Position numbers and translations under genes: made by a program
Shown here: piece after piece, positions 59,905-64,000 of the stretch
How the letters are laid out: every line of letters starts with the position of its first letter
How positions within the stretch are numbered: position 1 is the stretch's first letter
Notes under the pieces: model-generated
The model's input: only the letters and a program-made list of their open reading frames with translations
What the model was told of the DNA's origin: nothing
Database searches by the model: none
Assembly: GCF_000372965.1 (NCBI RefSeq)
Contig: NZ_KB890024.1
Coordinates: 2,606,839 to 2,670,838 of the forward strand
DNA length: 64,000 bases
From: Hoeflea sp. 108
Lineage (GTDB): Bacteria; Pseudomonadota; Alphaproteobacteria; Rhizobiales; Rhizobiaceae
Reading direction: 5' to 3'

Positions 59905-62900
59905 ATGGCGAAAAAATCCACTCCCACAAAAATCGACATGGATGTGGCAAAGGAGCTCGAGGCAGCCCTCGATCTCGATCTGACGGGCGCCGATGACGGT
60001 GGCCTGGACATGACGGCATCGATCGACGACTTCGAGGCGCAGATTTCCCAGGCTGCCGCCGAACTGGCTCAAGAGAGCAACAAGCAGAAGCCTGTCGTTG
60101 CAGCTGCTCCCAAGCCCGCGCCAGCGCCCGTCAAGCAGGCTCCGGTCAAGCAGGCCATTGCCGAGCCGCCGACCTCGCTTCGCCCGATCGATCCGCCGCG
60201 CCCGCTTCAGCCCGAAGGCCTGAAGCCCGCAAATGACGAGCGCCAGAAGGACTACAAGTCGCTCCTGCACAGCCTCAACCGCCGCGCCTCGAGCACCATC
60301 TACTGGATGGTCGGCCTCGTATCGCTCGCGTGGGTCGCAGGCGCAGCAGCCCTGGCCGATCGCCTCGTCACGCCCAGCATCTGGGCCATCCGTTCGCTTG
60401 ACGACGCCCTCGCCCGCCCGGGCCTGCTGATGCTCGTTCTCGCAACAGTCATTCCGATCGCCTTGTTCTGGGCTTTTGCCGCGATGATACGCCGCGCCCA
60501 GGAAATGCGCATAGCCGCCCAGTCGATGACTGAAGTCGCCTTCCGTCTCGCCGAGCCGGAAAACATGGCCCAGGACCGCGTCATGATGGTCGGTCAGGCG
60601 GTGCGCCGCGAAGTCGCCGCCATGGGCGAAGGCATCGAGCGCACGCTGGCGCGTGCCGTCGAGCTGGAAACGCTCGTCCACACCGAAGTCAACCAGATCG
60701 AGCGCTCCTATTCGGAAAACGCCGCCCGCATCCGTTCGCTGGTCGACGGCCTCGGCAGCGAGCGCGAGGCGGTGGTCAGCCACGCCGAGCGCGTTCGCTC
60801 CTCGATTGCCGGCGCCCACGAGACGCTGCGCGACGAGCTGGGCTCCGCCAGCGACATCATCCGCGACAGCATCCTGAACGCATCGACCAAGCTGTCGATG
60901 ACAATCACCAGCTCCGGCGACACGCTGATCGACCGCATCAATGAAGGCGGCATGGGCCTGTTCGAGGCTATCGACAACCGCATGGATTCGATCAGCGACC
61001 GTCTGTCGACTTCAGGCGAAGCCTTCGCCAGCCTGCTCGACACCCGCATCGCCAAGCTGACCCAGAGCACCGACGACGTCACCCGCTCGCTGACCGACCT
61101 GCTCGACGACCGCACGTCCGGCATGGTGTCGCTGCTCGGCGGCGCAGCCAGGACGATCAATTCCGAGTTCGAGGCCAGCCTTCACGGCATCGAGCGCACC
61201 CTGGCCGAGCGCGGCCAGGCGCTTATCGGCGAGTTCCAGACCCGCGCCGAGGCACTTGATACCGGCACCGCCAAGCTCAATGCGGCACTTGAGGCCCGTG
61301 CCCGCCAGATCAACGAGACGCTGGTCGAGCGCGCTCGCGAAATCGCCACCACCTTCGTCGAGGGCCGCGACTCGCTGTCGGCCATGATCGACCAGGGCAA
61401 GACCCAGATCGGCACCGACCTCGCCGACATCATCACCTCGACCTCGACGATGCTCGAGGCCCGCGCCAGCGATTTCGCCGGCCGCATGGAGGCGGCACGT
61501 CATCAGGTGTCGCGCGCCTTCGACGGCGACATCCAGCGCCTGTCGGACGCTCGTGTCGGCATCGAACAGGCAGTCGACGACCACACCCGCAAGCTGTCTG
61601 AAGCCCGCGACCGCATGGCTGCAGCGCTCAAGGACGACCTCAGCAAGTTCGCCGAAGGCCGCGCCAGCATCGAGGCCGCCGTCGGCTTCCAGGTGCAGAA
61701 GCTCGCCGAAGGCCGCAGCCTTATCAGCCGTGCCCTCGACGAGGACATGCGCAAGCTCGAGCAGTCGCGCCAGGCAATCGACGAAACGCTCGGCGGCCAG
61801 TTCCGCCAGCTGGCCCAGGGCCGCGAACAGCTCGCCCAGGCCCTCGTCGAAGACTCCGAGAAACTTGTCCAGGCCCGTACGAACATTGACGAAATGGTCG
61901 CCGGGCATGTCGGCAAGCTGGCCGAGGGCCGCTCGATCCTGACGCGCGCTCTGGAAGCCGACCTCAACAAGCTGGCCGACAGCCGCAGCAGCATCGACGG
62001 TCTGGTCGCAGGCCAGGTCGAGAAGATCGCCGAAGGCCGCGCCATCCTGGCGTCCGCGCTGGAAAAGGATCTCGACGGCATCAAGGCGCTGGTCGAAGGC
62101 CACTCCTCGAAGATCGCAACCGACCGTGCCGGCCTCGCCAAGGCGCTTGAATCAGACCTCGAAGGCATTCAGGCCCTCGTCGACGGTCACGCCACCAAGA
62201 TGGCCTCGGATCGTGCCGGCCTCGCCAAGGTGCTCGAGTCCGACCTGGCAGGTATCCAGGCCCTCGTCGACGGCCACTCCACCAAGATGGCCTCGGATCG
62301 CGCCAACCTGTCGCGCAATCTCGAGACCGACATCTCCGCCGTCCATGGCCTGATCGAGGATCACGCCGCCAAGCTCACCGACCAGCGGGTGCTGCTGTCG
62401 AAGACGCTGGAATCCGACCTTGCCAAGCTTGCGGAAAGCCGCGCCGGCATCGACGGCCTCGTCGCCGGCCAGGTCGAGAAGCTGGCCGAAGGCCGCGACA
62501 TCCTCAGGCGCGCCCTCGAAGCCGACCTCAACGCCATCCAGAACACGATTTCCAGCCAGTCGGAGAAGCTCGCCGGCGACCGTGCGATGCTGTCGCGTGC
62601 CCTGGAGGCCGACGTCGACAACGTCAAGGGCCTCGTTTCGGCCCATGCCGAGCGCCTCGTCGTCGAACGCGGCGCGCTTTCCAAGGCGCTGGAAGACGAC
62701 CTCGCCAAGCTGGCCGAGAGCCGTTCGGGCATTGACGGCCTGGTGGCCGGTCAGGTCGAGAAGCTGGCCGAAGGCCGCGACATCCTCAAGCGTGCGCTGG
62801 AAACCGACCTCAACACGATCCGCAACACCATCTCGTCGCAGTCGGACAAGCTGGCCGAAGACCGCGCCATGCTGGCACGTTCGCTCGAAGCCGACCTCGA

Positions 62901-64000
62901 CAGCGTCAAGGGCCTGGTTTCCAGCCACGCCGAGCGACTGGTTTCCGAGCGCATGACGCTGTCGCGCGCCCTGGAAGACGACCTCGCCAAGCTGTCCGAG
63001 AGCCGCTCGGGCATCGACGGGCTCGTTGCCGGCCAGGTCGAGAAGCTGGCCGAGGGCCGCGACATCCTCAGGCGCGCGCTTGAAGCCGATCTCGCCCGGA
63101 TCGACGGCATGATGCTCGGCCAGGTCGACAAGCTGGCCGCCGGCCGCGATGCGCTGACCAAGGCGCTGGAAGCCGATCTCGCCATGCTCAACGAGAGCCG
63201 TTCCGGCATCGACGACATCGTCGCCGGCCATGTCGGCAAGCTCGCCGAAGGCCGCGCCACGCTGGCCCGTGCGCTTGACGAAGACCTCGGCAAGCTCGGC
63301 GACACGCGCCGCGAGATCGATCTTGCGATTTCCGGCCACATCGACCAGATCGCCGCCCGCCGCGTCGACATCTCCGACGCCATCGCCGGTGACATCGAAA
63401 AGATCGAAGAAGCCTTCCGGCGCCAGACCGGCGTCATCGAAGAGCGTACCGGCACGATGGAACGCGCGCTCTCGCTCGGCGTCGACAATGTCCGTGGCGT
63501 GCTCGAGAAGAGCGCTGTCTTCGTCGCCGGCGCCCTGCGCGAAAAGGTCATGGAAGTGACGGCTGCCCTGCACGAGCAGGCCGGCCAGGCCTTCACCGAC
63601 GCCGACCGCCGCATCGCCGAACGCGCCGATCAGACCTCGCAGGCCCTGCTCGCCCGCGCCGAGGACATCGCCCGCGCCTTCGACGACGCCGACGTCAGGC
63701 TCGCCGCCCGCGCCCAGGAGACGTCAAGCTCGCTGCTGGCACGCGCCGAGGAAACCGCGGATACGCTGTCGGCCAAGGCCGGCGAGATCGCCCGCACCTT
63801 CGACGCGGCCGACCGCTCGCTCATCGCCCGCGCCATCGAGACGGCGGAATCGCTGTCGGCACGTGCCGGCGACATCCTGCGCAACTTCGACAACGCTGAT
63901 GAACGTCTTGGCATGCGCATTGGCGAGTCGGCCGATGCGCTGGCCGCCCGTGCGGCCGAACTCGGCCGCATCTTCGACACCGCCGACGAGAAGCTCGCCA
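59905..64000 (+). CDS. Giant two-TM coiled-coil protein, growth pole ring (GPR/RgsE)-like, N-terminal 1365 codons
   Basis: The gene runs off the window, so the C-terminus is unseen. The start at 59905 has AGGG about 10 nt upstream. Order: acidic/polar N-terminus (1-60), Pro/Lys-rich linker (62-108), two membrane segments (about 131-151 and 173-195), then an unbroken Ala/Leu/Glu/Arg/Asp-rich coiled coil to the window end. Tandem repeats of 36 and 29 residues fill about residues 630-1130, and another array of 29 residues begins at 1250. In Agrobacterium a protein of over 2000 residues with this architecture (GPR; RgsE in Sinorhizobium) forms a ring at the growing pole. I infer the same role; kinesin-like or apolipoprotein-like labels refer to the same coiled coil. 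Confidence 0.75.
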   Translation, partial: MAKKSTPTKIDMDVAKELEAALDLDLTGADDGGLDMTASIDDFEAQISQAAAELAQESNKQKPVVAAAPKPAPAPVKQAPVKQAIAEPPTSLRPIDPPRPLQPEGLKPANDERQKDYKSLLHSLNRRASSTIYWMVGLVSLAWVAGAAALADRLVTPSIWAIRSLDDALARPGLLMLVLATVIPIALFWAFAAMIRRAQEMRIAAQSMTEVAFRLAEPENMAQDRVMMVGQAVRREVAAMGEGIERTLARAVELETLVHTEVNQIERSYSENAARIRSLVDGLGSEREAVVSHAERVRSSIAGAHETLRDELGSASDIIRDSILNASTKLSMTITSSGDTLIDRINEGGMGLFEAIDNRMDSISDRLSTSGEAFASLLDTRIAKLTQSTDDVTRSLTDLLDDRTSGMVSLLGGAARTINSEFEASLHGIERTLAERGQALIGEFQTRAEALDTGTAKLNAALEARARQINETLVERAREIATTFVEGRDSLSAMIDQGKTQIGTDLADIITSTSTMLEARASDFAGRMEAARHQVSRAFDGDIQRLSDARVGIEQAVDDHTRKLSEARDRMAAALKDDLSKFAEGRASIEAAVGFQVQKLAEGRSLISRALDEDMRKLEQSRQAIDETLGGQFRQLAQGREQLAQALVEDSEKLVQARTNIDEMVAGHVGKLAEGRSILTRALEADLNKLADSRSSIDGLVAGQVEKIAEGRAILASALEKDLDGIKALVEGHSSKIATDRAGLAKALESDLEGIQALVDGHATKMASDRAGLAKVLESDLAGIQALVDGHSTKMASDRANLSRNLETDISAVHGLIEDHAAKLTDQRVLLSKTLESDLAKLAESRAGIDGLVAGQVEKLAEGRDILRRALEADLNAIQNTISSQSEKLAGDRAMLSRALEADVDNVKGLVSAHAERLVVERGALSKALEDDLAKLAESRSGIDGLVAGQVEKLAEGRDILKRALETDLNTIRNTISSQSDKLAEDRAMLARSLEADLDSVKGLVSSHAERLVSERMTLSRALEDDLAKLSESRSGIDGLVAGQVEKLAEGRDILRRALEADLARIDGMMLGQVDKLAAGRDALTKALEADLAMLNESRSGIDDIVAGHVGKLAEGRATLARALDEDLGKLGDTRREIDLAISGHIDQIAARRVDISDAIAGDIEKIEEAFRRQTGVIEERTGTMERALSLGVDNVRGVLEKSAVFVAGALREKVMEVTAALHEQAGQAFTDADRRIAERADQTSQALLARAEDIARAFDDADVRLAARAQETSSSLLARAEETADTLSAKAGEIARTFDAADRSLIARAIETAESLSARAGDILRNFDNADERLGMRIGESADALAARAAELGRIFDTADEKLA
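61897..63300 (+). repeat. Modular 36/29-residue coiled-coil repeat array inside the GPR-like gene
   Basis: Anchored on the VAGQV/VAGHV-KLAEGR motif, copies start at 61897, 62005, 62461, 62743, 63025 and 63220. The distances are 108, 456, 282, 282 and 195 bp, or 36, 152, 94, 94 and 65 residues. Each equals 36 plus 0, 4, 2, 2 and 1 times 29. The 282-bp copies differ mostly at third codon positions, so the protein pattern, not recent DNA duplication, is kept. Confidence 0.9.
63652..64000 (+). repeat. Second 29-residue repeat array at the window end
   Basis: From residue 1250 the units start with ARA(E/G)(D/E)I and end in a (E)TxxxL segment, 29 residues long. An 11-residue insert follows the first unit, and the array continues with ARAGDILRNF and ARAAELGRIF beyond the window. 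The 29-residue period is the same as in the first array although the sequence is different. Confidence 0.8.

Noticed and set aside
61897..63300. Possible CRISPR array or satellite DNA.
   Set aside because: Repeats are in frame, vary at third positions, have no constant spacers and sit inside a coding sequence.
61012..63573. Long minus-strand open frames with internal repeats.
   Set aside because: They mirror the coiled-coil repeats of the GPR-like gene on the other strand, so their repeat look is inherited from it.

Overview
The window is one strand-mixed stretch of a high-GC alphaproteobacterial chromosome. Gene order and protein style point to Hyphomicrobiales, most like the Phyllobacteriaceae (Mesorhizobium/Aminobacter type). 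The pointers are the lpxB-lpxI-lpxA-fabZ-lpxD-bamA-rseP-cdsA-uppS-frr-pyrH-tsf-rpsB order, LpxI instead of LpxH, divK-pleD, DUF1849/EipB, a phasin, and a giant GPR-like polar growth protein. No prophage, insertion sequence, CRISPR array, rRNA or tRNA gene was seen. The region reads as core genome.

Layout. 1-12.0 kb (minus strand): envelope and translation block covering lipid A, fatty acid and BAM genes, undecaprenyl and CDP-diacylglycerol synthesis, ribosome recycling, UMP kinase, EF-Ts and S2. 12.3-19.1 kb: small housekeeping genes (DUF4031, EipB, RidA, GDPD, COG3146 acyltransferase, SMR transporter, HIT, PAP2, AzlC/AzlD). 19.3-25.9 kb: membrane diguanylate cyclase, clpS-clpA, phasin, D-Ala-D-Ala carboxypeptidase with SPOR domain. 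25.9-35.7 kb: a membrane J-domain protein overlapping a VWA protein, DUF1489, serine dehydratase, a 43-residue membrane protein, DUF599, YdcF, GatCA, UPF0173 hydrolase, RuvX. 35.9-49.9 kb: aidB-like gene, then a plus-strand run pyrB-pyrC'-plsY-dprA-topA-rnr-DUF983-NUDIX-MFS-rpmG. 49.9-57.7 kb: two secreted/membrane alpha/beta hydrolases, pleD-divK, DUF3572-HAD, folP-folB-folK, DUF922 protease-like protein. 57.7-64 kb: ferredoxin and its reductase, an HPt protein, and the first 1365 codons of a very large two-TM coiled-coil protein that runs off the window.

The most interesting items are as follows. The truncated giant protein matches what is known of the growth pole ring protein (GPR/RgsE) and has a regular modular repeat built of 36- and 29-residue units. 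The dihydroorotase homologue after pyrB has lost the metal-binding HxH and catalytic Asp motif, so it is probably a structural partner of PyrB. A 43-residue membrane protein has its own strong terminator. A VWA protein is translationally coupled to a membrane J-domain protein. A perfect inverted repeat sits between the -35 and -10 regions of the phasin promoter. All functional calls come from reading the sequence and family knowledge; no search was run.
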